A stretch of DNA of 64,000 bases from assembly GCA_964623885.1 (NCBI GenBank), contig CAZUVM010000003.1, positions 9,001-73,000 on the forward strand, read 5' to 3'. Both the position numbers and the translations under genes were made by a program. The notes beneath the pieces are model-generated. The model saw only the letters and a list, made by a program, of their open reading frames with translations. It was not told where the DNA came from and searched no databases. Numbering within the stretch: position 1 is the stretch's first letter; every line of letters begins with the position of its first letter. This DNA is from CAZUVM01 sp964623885. Lineage in GTDB: Bacteria; Verrucomicrobiota; Verrucomicrobiia; Limisphaerales; UBA8199. Shown in pieces: positions 8,753-18,911 of this stretch.

Positions 8753-9745
8753 TTACGGTCCCGGGAGCGGGGGCGCCCGGCGCGTTGGACCGCCGGCGCG
8801 CGAAACAATTGTCAGGTCGCGCGACGCTGATGCCGATTGTGTCCTGGGGATTTTTGGCCGATTGGCGATGCCATCGTGGATTACTTTCAGGATTTGTTTA
8901 CGCTCCGCGCCGACCAGCGGCAGGCGCGGCGCGCGCACCCATTCCCGGCCCAGCCCGCACTCCTGAACCGCCAGCTTAATGTACTGCACGAATTTGGGAT
9001 GTGTATCCAGGTGAAGTAATGGCGTGAACCAGCGATAAAATTCGCGAGCGCGGTCCCATTCCCCGGCACGGGTGAGTTCCCAGAAATACTGATTCTCTTT
9101 AGGAAACGCAATCCCGCTGCCAGCCACCCAGCCGTCTATCCCCAAGATGGCGCTTTCGAGCACCAAATCATCCACTCCAGTAAAGATAGCGAATCGATCC
9201 GACACTGCGTTATGGATATCAGTAATCCGCCGAGGATTGCCCGAGCTCTCTTTCAGGGCGACGAAGTTCTCCACTTCCGCCAACGCCGCGAACATGTCGG
9301 GAGTGATGTCGTTCGCGTAGCTGATTGGGTTGTTGTAGATCATGATCGGCAAACTCGTGGCGCGTGCCGTCATGAAGAAGTGCGTCAGCGTTTCGCGCGG
9401 GTCGCCGCGGTAAAGCATCGCCGGCATCAGCATGAAACCATCTACCCCCAGTTTCTCAACGTCTCGCACGTACCGGCACGCTTCAGCGGTGCTGGATTCA
9501 GCCACCCCGCTCAGCACCGGCACCCGGTGTTTCACGGCGTCCACCATGGCGCCCATAAGCTCTCTTTTCTCGGCGGGCGTGAGCATCTGGTTTTCGCCCA
9601 GCGAACCAAGGAAAATAAGCCCGTTTACTCCGGACCCGATCAGGGCGTCTGCGTGGCGGGCCGTTGCGTCCGGATCGATTGACTGATCTTTTCGGAGTTG
9701 GGTGGTGATGGCGGGAAAGACCCCCTGCCAATAGGGTTTACTCAT
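8753..9745 (-). CDS. DapA-family lyase, probable 1-pyrroline-4-hydroxy-2-carboxylate deaminase
   Basis: 330 residues of the dihydrodipicolinate synthase/N-acetylneuraminate lyase TIM-barrel family. Landmarks are the substrate-carboxylate loop GSLGEN (47-52), the catalytic Tyr137 in IMIYNNP and the Schiff-base Lys165 in FVALKESSG. In hydroxyproline operons the DapA-like enzyme deaminates 1-pyrroline-4-hydroxy-2-carboxylate to alpha-ketoglutarate semialdehyde, and the next genes here fit that. No semialdehyde dehydrogenase, the last step to alpha-ketoglutarate, is present in the window. The last 30 or so residues (arginine/proline-rich, ending APPLPGP) look like a run-on tail. It is the first gene of the operon; about 220 bp separate it from the AraC-type gene. 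Confidence 0.85.
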   Translation of the reverse strand: MSKPYWQGVFPAITTQLRKDQSIDPDATARHADALIGSGVNGLIFLGSLGENQMLTPAEKRELMGAMVDAVKHRVPVLSGVAESSTAEACRYVRDVEKLGVDGFMLMPAMLYRGDPRETLTHFFMTARATSLPIMIYNNPISYANDITPDMFAALAEVENFVALKESSGNPRRITDIHNAVSDRFAIFTGVDDLVLESAILGIDGWVAGSGIAFPKENQYFWELTRAGEWDRAREFYRWFTPLLHLDTHPKFVQYIKLAVQECGLGREWVRAPRLPLVGAERKQILKVIHDGIANRPKIPRTQSASASRDLTIVSRAGGPTRRAPPLPGP

Positions 9746-9969
9746 GGATAAATACTCCTGGACGGTGTCGGAACCGAGCGGTCCCGCTTCGCAGCGGCCA
9801 AAATGATAGAGCGGCCGCGCACGCTCTTACTGCTTTGGCGGGCCAACACTTGAAGCTGCTGCGATAATACCGCATCCAGTTTTTTACTCTGGCATGCGCG
9901 CGGGCCGGTGTCTTGGCTGGAAATGACAAAACGAGTGTAAAAATGCGCACTCGTTTAAACCACGCAGCT

Positions 9970-10740
9970 TCAGAGTTTCTTTGCTTGCCTCAGTTTCCGG
10001 AATTGTGTCGGAGTTAAATTCGTAGCGGAACGGAATGCGCGGACTAACGCGCTGTGATCGTAGAAGCCGCAATCGTAGGCGATGTCCGATACCGGGTGAG
10101 AGGTCTCGCCCAGCAGCCGCGCAGCCTTGGCAATCCGGGTTTGCGCAATCAACTGGTTCGGCGTGATCCGGAAAATGCGCTTGATCAGGCGGGCGAAGCG
10201 CACTGCCGGGAGCCCGGCGCGAACGGCCAGGGAGCCTGGAGAAATGGGTTCATCGCAATGTTCCTCCAGGTATTCGAGGGTGCTGGCCAGGCTGGCCGGG
10301 ATAGTGGAACTGTCTCCGGGCGCCCTCAAATCGCGCGAAATCCCCACCACTCCCACTACGCGATCATCCGCATCGCGCATCGGCAGTTTTGTTGTCAGAC
10401 ACCAGCCCATCCGCCGGCGCGCGTACCAATGCAATTCCAGGTGCTCCACCACCGGCCGGCCGGTTCGAGCCACCAACTCGTCCTGCGACGCGTAAAGGTC
10501 CGCCATTTCTCTTGGAAACACCTCCCGCACATGACGACCGAGCAACTCACGCTTCTCGCGCAACCCGCACCGCTCGACCAGAGATTGGTTCACCGCCAGA
10601 TAACGCCCGCTGAGGTCCTTGATGAAAAATGCAGTGTCGGGCACATGATCGAATAACTCTTCAACCGTCGCCAATTCCGCCGCCAAACCACGCGTCTCCT
10701 CTGCGACGGCTTTCGAGAGCGCTGACAGGTCGAATTTCAC
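9970..10740 (-). CDS. PAS-AraC family transcriptional regulator
   Basis: 256 residues. Residues from about 20 to 140 form a PAS domain (ELFDHVPDTAFFIKDLSGRY, later GVVGISRDLR). The C-terminal 100 residues are a double helix-turn-helix AraC/XylS DNA-binding domain, with RLIKRIFRITPNQLIAQTRI and IAYDCGFYDHSALVRAFR as the typical helices. A PAS sensor in place of the usual cupin-like arm suggests a small ligand or redox signal. It lies immediately upstream of the hydroxyproline operon on the same strand, so it probably controls that operon. Its own start is 48 bp past the stop of the SGNH/TPR gene. Control of the operon is inferred from position only. Confidence 0.88.
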   Translation of the reverse strand: MKFDLSALSKAVAEETRGLAAELATVEELFDHVPDTAFFIKDLSGRYLAVNQSLVERCGLREKRELLGRHVREVFPREMADLYASQDELVARTGRPVVEHLELHWYARRRMGWCLTTKLPMRDADDRVVGVVGISRDLRAPGDSSTIPASLASTLEYLEEHCDEPISPGSLAVRAGLPAVRFARLIKRIFRITPNQLIAQTRIAKAARLLGETSHPVSDIAYDCGFYDHSALVRAFRSATNLTPTQFRKLRQAKKL

Positions 10741-10788
10741 CGGACAGTTCGCAAGGTACAGAATGCCGGGACGCCAGACAATCCGATT

Positions 10789-13284
10789 TCAAGGGCCACC
10801 TGCGTTTGGCGCTCTGAGCGCCTGGGCATAACGCAATGCCACCGGGTTGCCTGGGTAGCGCTTGAGCACCTCCTGGAACTGAGCCAGCGCCTCCTCATTT
10901 CGATGTTGTTTGGTTAACGCAATGCCTAGATCCAGGCGTGCTTCCAGCAGGTCCGGCTTAAGGCGCACCGCCGCAGCGAATTGTTCCAGAGCGGCAGCGT
11001 CATTCCCCGCTTGGCCCAGCGCCGTGCCTAGTCGCATCCGCGCCTCGGCCAGGTTTGGATCCAGCCGCACCGCCTCGGCATAATGCCCCCGCGCATCCGC
11101 GGGCCGCCCAAGCAATGCCAGCGTTAGGCCGAGATTCACCTGGGTGGCTGCGTCCGATGGGTCCAGGCTCAGCGCATCCGCAAAATTCGTTGCTGCTTCC
11201 GAATACCACTTCTTCTCGAAGCAGAATTGGCCTAGTGCTTTGAACGATCCTGGCGTTCTAATCCGGTTCTGGAGCGCTTTACGATAATGGGTTTGCGCTT
11301 CCGCTCCGCGGCCCAGCGCCTCCAGTGCCTTGCCCAGCCCGAGTTGGGCCGGACCCCAGTATGGCTTCAAATTCAAAACGCCTTCGAATTCCCGCGCCGC
11401 TTCTGCATATTTGCGCTGCGCGAAGAGTAGTTGCCCCAAGGCGGTCCTCGACGACATGGACTCTGGGTTAAGCCGCAACGCCTCTTGGAAGGCAGACATG
11501 GCCTCAGTCTCTTTTCCCGCCTGAGCGAGCGCATTGCCGTAGCCTTCCCAAATCTCTGGCTCGAATGGAAGCTGTTCGGTGATGGTGTGCCACGAGCTGG
11601 CCGCACCAGACGTATCTCCAAGGGCTTCCTGTAAACGAGCCAGGTTACGGAGCAATTGCCAATCGTTCGGCTTTGGCACCAGGGCTTCGCGAATGCGCGC
11701 TGCCGCCATTCGAAGGCCATCAGGCTTGGTGGCGGAGCGGAGTTGATCGACTTGCTCACGCAGCCGTTTGACCTCCTCGGTCCAGTTGAGTTGCCCGGTG
11801 AACGGTGGGTCTTCCAGGCGGTCCAGCATTTGCATCGTGCCCTCCAAACGGGTCCAATCGCTCCACCCCAGCCGCCGCGCGCAATCATCAATACCTGGCC
11901 AGGGTTGATCCGCCGCTACCTTATGAGCCACCTTGTCCGGCAGCAGTTTGGCGACCTGCTGCGCCAAGGCCAGTCCGAGCCGATAATTGCCTTCAAAAGT
12001 CAGATGTACGTGCTCGTAGAAGCTTTCTCGATCCGGCACGCCGTCTGTCCCCGCTTGCGCGGCAACACTGACCGAATCCGTGAAAAGAATGCTATCAGCC
12101 GCACGGCCGGAACCCGCTTTTGCCAGAATCTCGTTTAACCGGCTGTCGCAGCGGAATCGCAAGGCGTCCTCGTCGCGAGCGCGGCGGAACTCGCGCACCG
12201 CGTCTTCACGATGCCCAAGGGCGAGGGCGCATTGGCCTTCACGGAAGTGCAGATCGGCAAAGCCATCATCGATGGCGCCGGCCTGACGGAACGCATCCAC
12301 AGCGGGCCCTGACTCGCCGTGTTCCTGGTGACTGACACCCTCGCCATAGAATTGCTTCCAACGTGCCAGCTCGGCATCTGCCAAGTCCGGCCGGTGCAAA
12401 GAAGCAAACGGAGCGCAATCTCGCAGGTTGCTGGCCACCGTGCTAATGACCAATTTCACTCCATGCTTCCGTCCGGTTTTAACAATGTCCTGCAGATTCT
12501 GCTCAAAATTCGAGTAAACCGCGGACAGCGCAGGATCGGTACTTCTCACCTGATAATCCAGAAACATTTGCATCCCGCCCCATTCCTGGTTTTGCACGGG
12601 CGTGGAGCGGAACTCTGCGATCAGGCGTTCGAGTCCCTGCGCGATACGGGTGGTTTTCAGTGCCAACGCGCACCGAATCCAGGTTAACCCTGGAGCATTG
12701 CGGCTGAATACCGTCCCAGGACCGTAAGGACCAACCACCTCATTGTTGCCCATGTACAAAACCCAGATATCGCCCTCGTGCCGGGCGCACTCGCGTGCAA
12801 TGGGCAGAATCACGTGAGAGTTAATCGCCGTCATCGCTACGTTAAAAACCTGGAATTTCGTTGCTGGAAACCGCTGTGTCAGCAGCGCCTCGATTACTCG
12901 CGCAATCCCAAATTCCAGTTGTGGGTCGCCGTACGCCGCCGATTCTCCGAACACAAAAATGCGCACGGTATCAGGTGGTTTGTTCTTCGCGATTACCATT
13001 GGCGCCGGCTGGCGGGCACGTTCCGGTCCGAAAAACCGCCAGCCGAACCGGTCATTCTGGACATAGACCGCCTCACCTTTGATGCGCGCAGGTAGGAAAA
13101 AATCAGTGGGATACCCGAATCCGATTAGACGAAGCAGCCCCTCGATCAGCAACAATAACAGTAATGGTGCCAACGCCACGCTCAATCGAAACAGCCACAC
13201 GTGGGTTTGTTTTCTCCCGGTCAGTTGGGCGGCGGCTGGAGCTACCGCCTGCTTTCTCTCCGGGCGGCTGCGAGATCGCTTCAT
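10789..13284 (-). CDS. Membrane-anchored SGNH-hydrolase-like protein with TPR repeats
   Basis: 831 residues in three parts. A single N-terminal membrane anchor lies at about residues 27-55 (LSVALAPLLLLLLIEGLL). Residues from about 105 to 450 carry SGNH-like blocks: VFGESAAYGDP with the candidate Ser, YMGNNEVVGPYGPG with the Asn block, and a late EHVHLTFEGNYRLG with the candidate His. From about 520 to the end there are some eight tetratricopeptide repeats (for example EIWEGYGNALAQAGKETEAM). The arrangement suggests an esterase or acyl-transfer head held outside the membrane with a protein-binding tail. Substrate and partners are unknown. Confidence 0.75.
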   Translation of the reverse strand: MKRSRSRPERKQAVAPAAAQLTGRKQTHVWLFRLSVALAPLLLLLLIEGLLRLIGFGYPTDFFLPARIKGEAVYVQNDRFGWRFFGPERARQPAPMVIAKNKPPDTVRIFVFGESAAYGDPQLEFGIARVIEALLTQRFPATKFQVFNVAMTAINSHVILPIARECARHEGDIWVLYMGNNEVVGPYGPGTVFSRNAPGLTWIRCALALKTTRIAQGLERLIAEFRSTPVQNQEWGGMQMFLDYQVRSTDPALSAVYSNFEQNLQDIVKTGRKHGVKLVISTVASNLRDCAPFASLHRPDLADAELARWKQFYGEGVSHQEHGESGPAVDAFRQAGAIDDGFADLHFREGQCALALGHREDAVREFRRARDEDALRFRCDSRLNEILAKAGSGRAADSILFTDSVSVAAQAGTDGVPDRESFYEHVHLTFEGNYRLGLALAQQVAKLLPDKVAHKVAADQPWPGIDDCARRLGWSDWTRLEGTMQMLDRLEDPPFTGQLNWTEEVKRLREQVDQLRSATKPDGLRMAAARIREALVPKPNDWQLLRNLARLQEALGDTSGAASSWHTITEQLPFEPEIWEGYGNALAQAGKETEAMSAFQEALRLNPESMSSRTALGQLLFAQRKYAEAAREFEGVLNLKPYWGPAQLGLGKALEALGRGAEAQTHYRKALQNRIRTPGSFKALGQFCFEKKWYSEAATNFADALSLDPSDAATQVNLGLTLALLGRPADARGHYAEAVRLDPNLAEARMRLGTALGQAGNDAAALEQFAAAVRLKPDLLEARLDLGIALTKQHRNEEALAQFQEVLKRYPGNPVALRYAQALRAPNAGGP

Positions 13285-13705
13285 GCTTGTAGCTCAACAG
13301 CCTAGCTGCAGCCATTGCGATGACAAGTTCGGAGCCGCAATTTGCGCCCCAATCCTGGCGGTCGAGCAAGCCCGTCATGCTAGGGAACGCAATGGGCAAA
13401 AATTCACCAATTGACTGTCATTCCGAACCAAGACAGATCGTGCCCCATTCGCTATTCTAGCCATGAATCAAGCCCAGAATGCGCCGTCTGTTAACAACCG
13501 CATTTGTGCTCGGATTCACGAGTTGCATCGTGAACCAACAAAACGCATTGTCTTTGGGTTGCAACACCATATATGCCGTTGATTCAGTTTTTTGCACAAA
13601 TTAAATAACCTTGTTAAGTAAATCCTCAGCCAGTTCCCCGCCAAGCGCCCCAGATCCTTTTTCCCTCCTGTCCAAGATTCGTTTACAACCTCACCACAAA
13701 ACTAA
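13285..13705. promoter_or_regulatory. Divergent promoter region, 420 bp without a gene
   Basis: Spacer between the divergent SGNH/TPR gene and the large LamG gene. Its right part (about 13560-13630) is clearly AT-richer than the surroundings, with runs such as TTCAGTTTTTTGCACAAATT, and is the likely promoter zone for the LamG gene. No convincing small gene, palindrome or exact promoter boxes can be assigned. Confidence 0.4.
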
Positions 13706-16700
13706 ATGAAACCAATTAGCCATCCTACATCCCGAGCCAACTGCTGGCAGTTGACTAACTTCACCCGGTTCGTGGCCGTCCTTATGGCTTTGCTTCTGGG
13801 GAACCTCGCCTACGCCGGATTTAACCAGTTCAGCATAGGTATGAAGCTGGGGTCAGATAACACCAGAACCGGTAACTCGACATTGAACCCAACCGACACA
13901 GCGGGTTTGCCGGCAGTGTCACAAATCAACTGGAACAACCTGCCGGGAATCAGTGGCGCCGCCACGCTTACGGACAACGCCGGGAATACAACGTCCGCCG
14001 GCGTGGCTTGGTCCACGCCCACCGGCACTTGGTCCAGCGGCGCTAATAGCGCCTTTCCCGCTGGCCCCGACCAGGTGCTGATGAATGGTTACCTTGATAA
14101 CGGCGGCACGGCCACCGTTACTATTACGAATCTACCGAGCCAGCTCACCACCAAGGGTTATGACGTTTATGTTTATGCTTTGTTTGATACCCCGAATCGC
14201 GGCGGCACCTACTCAATCGTGGATGGGCTGAATCCGAGTACGGTCTTAACCAAGGTGGTTGGCCTCAACTCGGACTCCACCCCCACCAATTATGTCCAGG
14301 ACGCGCTGACCACCGCCAATGACACGGGCAACTACATCGTGTTTCATGGTTTAACCAATGCCAATATCCAATTGGTTGCGGTGGCGACCAATACCGGCAC
14401 TGCGCGGGCCGTTATTTGCGGTATGCAATTAGTTGCCGCGCCAGCTCCGGGGGAAGCGGGTTCTGCCACGGGCGCTACAGCCGCTCCCAACGCGACGAGC
14501 GGTCAGTTGGTCGTTTCCTGGAACAACGGTGTGAGCGCCCAGGGTGCGTTGGTGGTGATGCGCAAAGGGCTGCCGGTCACGGCTAAGCCTGTTGACGGCG
14601 TTGTTTACACTGCCAGCCAGAGTTTCGGCCTAGGTACTAACCTCGGGGATGATGAGTTCGGCGCGGGTAATTACGCGGTGTTCAACGGGGCAACCAGTGG
14701 TGGGAGCACCAGTGTGACGGTCAGCAACCTTATCCCCAATACGACATATTACGTTGCTGTGTATTCATCGACCGGTAGCGGCGCTAGCATCGACTACACT
14801 CTCGCGGCTCCTTCCACTACCAACGGGGTACCTGCGGGGAATTTGACCTCTTTGACCCTCAACCTGCCATCACCTGTCATCATCGGCAGCGCCCGTCATT
14901 TCTCGGTTTCCGCCAATTATGACAACGGCACCAGCTCTGACGTAACCGGACTAGCCACGGTTACCTCCACCAATACGAGCATCGTCACTATTATCAGCGC
15001 GGGGAGGCTGGGCGCCATCACCAATGGAACAGTTTGGTTGAGAGCGGTTTACAGCGGGAATACGAATTATGCTCCCGTCACAGTCTCGGGAATGTCCATG
15101 ACCTATCGTTTTAGCTTCAACGATCCGCCGGGAAGCTTGACTGTCACTGACAGCGTTGCTGGCGCGGTTGGAGTCATTTCAAACAGTCCTTCTACCGGCC
15201 CTGATGGAAACGGCAATTTAGTGTTCGATGGAGCGGGAGGCTACGTGGCGTTGCCGCCGAATATTCTCACGAACTACGGCGGCGTGACCATGGAATTCTG
15301 GGCCACCCTGGCCGCCACGAGTACGTGGGAGCGCTTCTGGGACTTCGGCTCTGGACAAACCGTGAACATGTTTATGACACCAGTTGCCGGTGGCGCCGTC
15401 CTCCGCACGGCTTTCACCGTCGGAGGCGGTGGTGCTGAGACCCGCGTCGACTATGGTTACAGTGCGGACTTCGGTCTGCACCAATTTGTGTTCACACTGG
15501 CTGGAGCGACCCGCACTGCCAAGCTATACCTCGACGGCGTCCAAGTCTCTTCCGTTTCGACCTTCACTCTGACACCTGAAGATGAAGGTCCGACTCCAAA
15601 CAACTATCTGGGCAAATCTCAGTACCCTGATCCGTATTTGACTGGCTCGATGGCGGACTTCCGAATCTACAACGGCCCGCTGGATCCTCTCTCGATTGCG
15701 ATCGATGCCGCTACGGGTCCCGACGTGATCACCAATAATCCAGGTGCCATTAGCTCGTTGATCATTAATGCGGGAAGCCCGATCGTTCAGTTTGGAACCG
15801 AACAAGTCGCCGTGACGGGCACATTTGCCAACATCGCCAATCCTGTCAATCTGGCCTCGGCCCCACAAACCAAATACTTTACGAGTGATTCCCATATTCT
15901 CGTGGTCGATCCAGTTGGCGTTCTTACGGCCACCGGGCCCGGCACCGGAACACTCACCGTCACCTCCTTTGGCCTGACGGGGTCCGTCCAGGTCGTGGTC
16001 ACGGCTTTGCCTCCCGGCATGACTCACCGGTGGTCATTCAATACCGATTTTAACGATTCCGTCAATCCGGCAACGCCGGCTTTCCCTCATAATTCTGTTT
16101 CTCTCGACGGCAACGGCAACGCCGTCCTGGATGGGGCCGGGGCTGCCAACACCACCAGCGGCAGCTACATCGAGCTGCCTGGAAACGTATTGCTGGGTTA
16201 CACCTCGATCGGGTTGGAATGCTGGTACACCGACGAGTGCGGCGACGGCACGGTGGTGAATCGCAACTGGGCTCGTTTGTTCGATTTCGGAAGTGGCGCG
16301 GGCAACAACCTGTTCGCCACTCCTTTTGTCGCAGGCATCGTCGATACATTTAGGTTCAGTTTGAATACCAATAACGCAGGGGAGTGGCAGGTGCACATCG
16401 CGCGGCCCATTACCAACGTCGAGCATCACCTGGTTTTCAACATCAACGCCACGAACCACACAGCCACAGCCTATATTGATGGCGAGTTTGCAGGGCAAAA
16501 CCAGAACTTTGCCGTTCTACCACGCGATCTCGGCCAAAACCCCAACGATTGGCTGGGCCGTTCTCAATACGGTGACCCATTGTTCCAGGGTTTGATCGAT
16601 GAATTCCGAATCTACAACGGCACTGTTGACCCGGTGCAAGTCGGCATCGATTTTGCCACTGGACCTAACACCATCGTTAACAATCCGGGAGCGCCGACTG

Positions 16701-18823
16701 CCGTCAACGTAGTCCTCACTACCAACATACTCGTGGGACAAACGATAAACGCTCAATGCCTCGCCAATTACGCCAGCGTGACTGGTGCGCATGTGACCTC
16801 TGCCGGGCCCACTTGGGTCAGCAGCGATCCCACGGTGGCTCGAGTTGACCAATTCGGGCGGTTGACCGCTGTTGGGGTGGGCTCCGCTACGATTAGCGCT
16901 ACGTTCAGCAATCTCACGGGAGTCGCGACCGTCTCAGTTGCTGCACAACCGCCGGTCCTCACGCACCGGTATAGTTTTGATTCCGGCGATGCCACCGACA
17001 GCGTCGGCGGGGCCAACGGCACTGCTACAGGCACCCCGGTGTTTACGAATGGCATGCTTACAATTGCTGACAGCTCTTCCTGGATTCAGCTTCCCGGACA
17101 TCTGTTTGACACCAACCTGGAAGTTACGTTGGAGTTCTGGGCTGTTATATTCAGTTCGAATGGCAGCGGCGCGCGCATGGCAGATTTTGGCACCTCGGCT
17201 GACTCTAATCCGAACGCGTTCGGCCGGTCGGCCTTCGGGCTCGCCCCGACCGCGAACGGCAATAACTTAATATCCTTCCGCCCAAGCCCGGGCGATCAGA
17301 TCGGCACACCGGCTATCGATAGCTACGGTCGCCCGGCGTTCGGCACCACCAACCACTATGCCTATGTCATCAGCGATATCGATCGACGGATAGACTTCTA
17401 TCTCAACGGAGCGCTGAAGGATAGCTTCCATTATAGCAGCCAGCCCGATGAGGAAATCGGCGGCGTTGTCCAGCTCCGCACCGTTCTCGGGTATCAATTC
17501 ACCAACCAGACTGAGGGCTGGTTTGGCAAGAACGTCGGCTCGGGGCTTTCCGGCGCGGTTGGCTCCGCGTTCCGCGGCAGTATTGACGAGTTCCGGATTT
17601 GGGCGGGTGCGATGGATCAGCTCCAGGCCGAGGTTAGCTACCAAAAGGGACCTGAGAATCCGCAGGTTAACGCAGGTGCTCTCCAAACTCTATCCGTGAA
17701 TATCAATGATCCGACGATGATCCTTGGCGCAGTGCAAAAGCCATCCGTCAGCGGCACCTTTGCCAATACAAGCGGCCAAATCGATTTGACGGGTTACTCA
17801 CCGGTGACCTTCACCTCCGACAACTCCGGTGTTGTTTCAGTCGTGAACGGCGGTAACACCAAACTCAAAGCGGTTGGCGTCGGCTCCGCTCACGTGGTGG
17901 CCTCCTATTTAGGCTTGAAAGTGACCAACAGTATCACTGTTATCGCTAAACCGCTCGCACAATTGACCCACCGCTATAGCTTCCGCGGCAACGCCAATGA
18001 CTCGGTTGGTCAGGCTAATGCCAGGTTGCTTGGCAATGCCGCCATCGTCGGCGGTCGCGTGGTCCTGGATGGGTCGTTGAATCCGTCCAGCTACGTCCTA
18101 TTGCCCAGCGACCTTATTAGCGGCTATGACCTGCTGACGTTTGAGGCATTCTACGCGGTGCCGGCGAGCGCCTCCGGCACGCAGCAACGGCTCTGGGATT
18201 TCGGCAATCATACGATCGCCAGCGGCGGCGTCGAAGGCTCGGGCTACTTCTACGAAGCGGCAGGACGCGGCGCGGTTGGTATGCCCAATAACCTGGGCAG
18301 CAGGTCGGAGGCAACCGCCGCGATCCCCCCAACTGTTGATCAAGCTGGCTACACGACCAATACCACGTGCGTGGCGGTTACGGTGGATTCAATCAACCAC
18401 ATCCTCAGCCTCTATACGAACGGCGTTTTCTGCGCCAGCGTTACCAACACTGCCGTCGACCTCTCGCTGGTAAATGATAACTTCAGCCAATTGGGCCGCT
18501 CGCAGTGGGCTGACCCGATGTACAACGGCTCGATCGATGAGTTCCGGATCTACTATGGCACGCTGACTGCAGGCCAGATCTCAGATAGCTTCGCCGGCGG
18601 GCCAGACCCGGAGACACTTAAGACAGTCGTTGGACCTGCTGCGGGCCAGGTCACCGTTTCATGGCCGGCCACGCTCGTAACCGCTGGTTACCAGTTACAG
18701 GTGAATTCAAGCTTGAACTCCGCGACTTGGGGACCGGGCGGTTCGCCGACTGTGGTGAATGGCCGGAACCAGGTCATCGTTAACAGCGGCTCAACCCCAT
18801 CGTTCTTCCGCTTGAAGAAATGA
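13706..18823 (+). CDS. Giant secreted protein with four LamG and Big-type Ig repeats
   Basis: 1705 residues. Signal peptide 1-37, with likely cleavage after LAYA. A region of about 430 residues follows that includes FN3-like strands. Then four long units of about 310-335 residues begin near 465, 771, 1084 and 1419, each opening with a variant of (L/M)THR(Y/W)SF. Each has a concanavalin-like LamG fold (repeated IDEFRIYNG/IDEFRIWAG endings), and bacterial Ig-like (Big_2) segments such as TATGPGTGTLTVTS come between them. The C-terminus (VSWPATLVTAGYQLQVNSSL, ending PSFFRLKK) belongs to a domain shared with three other secreted proteins here. Probably a cell-surface adhesin or carbohydrate-binding protein; no catalytic site seen. 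A pseudopilin gene follows. Confidence 0.85.
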   Translation: MKPISHPTSRANCWQLTNFTRFVAVLMALLLGNLAYAGFNQFSIGMKLGSDNTRTGNSTLNPTDTAGLPAVSQINWNNLPGISGAATLTDNAGNTTSAGVAWSTPTGTWSSGANSAFPAGPDQVLMNGYLDNGGTATVTITNLPSQLTTKGYDVYVYALFDTPNRGGTYSIVDGLNPSTVLTKVVGLNSDSTPTNYVQDALTTANDTGNYIVFHGLTNANIQLVAVATNTGTARAVICGMQLVAAPAPGEAGSATGATAAPNATSGQLVVSWNNGVSAQGALVVMRKGLPVTAKPVDGVVYTASQSFGLGTNLGDDEFGAGNYAVFNGATSGGSTSVTVSNLIPNTTYYVAVYSSTGSGASIDYTLAAPSTTNGVPAGNLTSLTLNLPSPVIIGSARHFSVSANYDNGTSSDVTGLATVTSTNTSIVTIISAGRLGAITNGTVWLRAVYSGNTNYAPVTVSGMSMTYRFSFNDPPGSLTVTDSVAGAVGVISNSPSTGPDGNGNLVFDGAGGYVALPPNILTNYGGVTMEFWATLAATSTWERFWDFGSGQTVNMFMTPVAGGAVLRTAFTVGGGGAETRVDYGYSADFGLHQFVFTLAGATRTAKLYLDGVQVSSVSTFTLTPEDEGPTPNNYLGKSQYPDPYLTGSMADFRIYNGPLDPLSIAIDAATGPDVITNNPGAISSLIINAGSPIVQFGTEQVAVTGTFANIANPVNLASAPQTKYFTSDSHILVVDPVGVLTATGPGTGTLTVTSFGLTGSVQVVVTALPPGMTHRWSFNTDFNDSVNPATPAFPHNSVSLDGNGNAVLDGAGAANTTSGSYIELPGNVLLGYTSIGLECWYTDECGDGTVVNRNWARLFDFGSGAGNNLFATPFVAGIVDTFRFSLNTNNAGEWQVHIARPITNVEHHLVFNINATNHTATAYIDGEFAGQNQNFAVLPRDLGQNPNDWLGRSQYGDPLFQGLIDEFRIYNGTVDPVQVGIDFATGPNTIVNNPGAPTAVNVVLTTNILVGQTINAQCLANYASVTGAHVTSAGPTWVSSDPTVARVDQFGRLTAVGVGSATISATFSNLTGVATVSVAAQPPVLTHRYSFDSGDATDSVGGANGTATGTPVFTNGMLTIADSSSWIQLPGHLFDTNLEVTLEFWAVIFSSNGSGARMADFGTSADSNPNAFGRSAFGLAPTANGNNLISFRPSPGDQIGTPAIDSYGRPAFGTTNHYAYVISDIDRRIDFYLNGALKDSFHYSSQPDEEIGGVVQLRTVLGYQFTNQTEGWFGKNVGSGLSGAVGSAFRGSIDEFRIWAGAMDQLQAEVSYQKGPENPQVNAGALQTLSVNINDPTMILGAVQKPSVSGTFANTSGQIDLTGYSPVTFTSDNSGVVSVVNGGNTKLKAVGVGSAHVVASYLGLKVTNSITVIAKPLAQLTHRYSFRGNANDSVGQANARLLGNAAIVGGRVVLDGSLNPSSYVLLPSDLISGYDLLTFEAFYAVPASASGTQQRLWDFGNHTIASGGVEGSGYFYEAAGRGAVGMPNNLGSRSEATAAIPPTVDQAGYTTNTTCVAVTVDSINHILSLYTNGVFCASVTNTAVDLSLVNDNFSQLGRSQWADPMYNGSIDEFRIYYGTLTAGQISDSFAGGPDPETLKTVVGPAAGQVTVSWPATLVTAGYQLQVNSSLNSATWGPGGSPTVVNGRNQVIVNSGSTPSFFRLKK

Positions 18824-18856
18824 GAGGCCGAATATTAATTCACAGTAGTTGAGACC

Positions 18857-18888
18857 GAGGCGGGCCGGAGGGGGTTCCGGCCCGCCTC
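18857..18888 (+). terminator. Strong hairpin after the LamG gene
   Basis: A perfect 13-bp stem (GAGGCGGGCCGGA paired with TCCGGCCCGCCTC) around a 6-base loop, 34 bases after the LamG stop codon and 23 before the pseudopilin start. There is no T run after it. It may be a terminator, an mRNA stabiliser or a partial barrier that sets pilin expression relative to the LamG gene. Confidence 0.7.
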
Positions 18889-18911
18889 AACAATGAGAAA
18901 GTGACAGTAGC

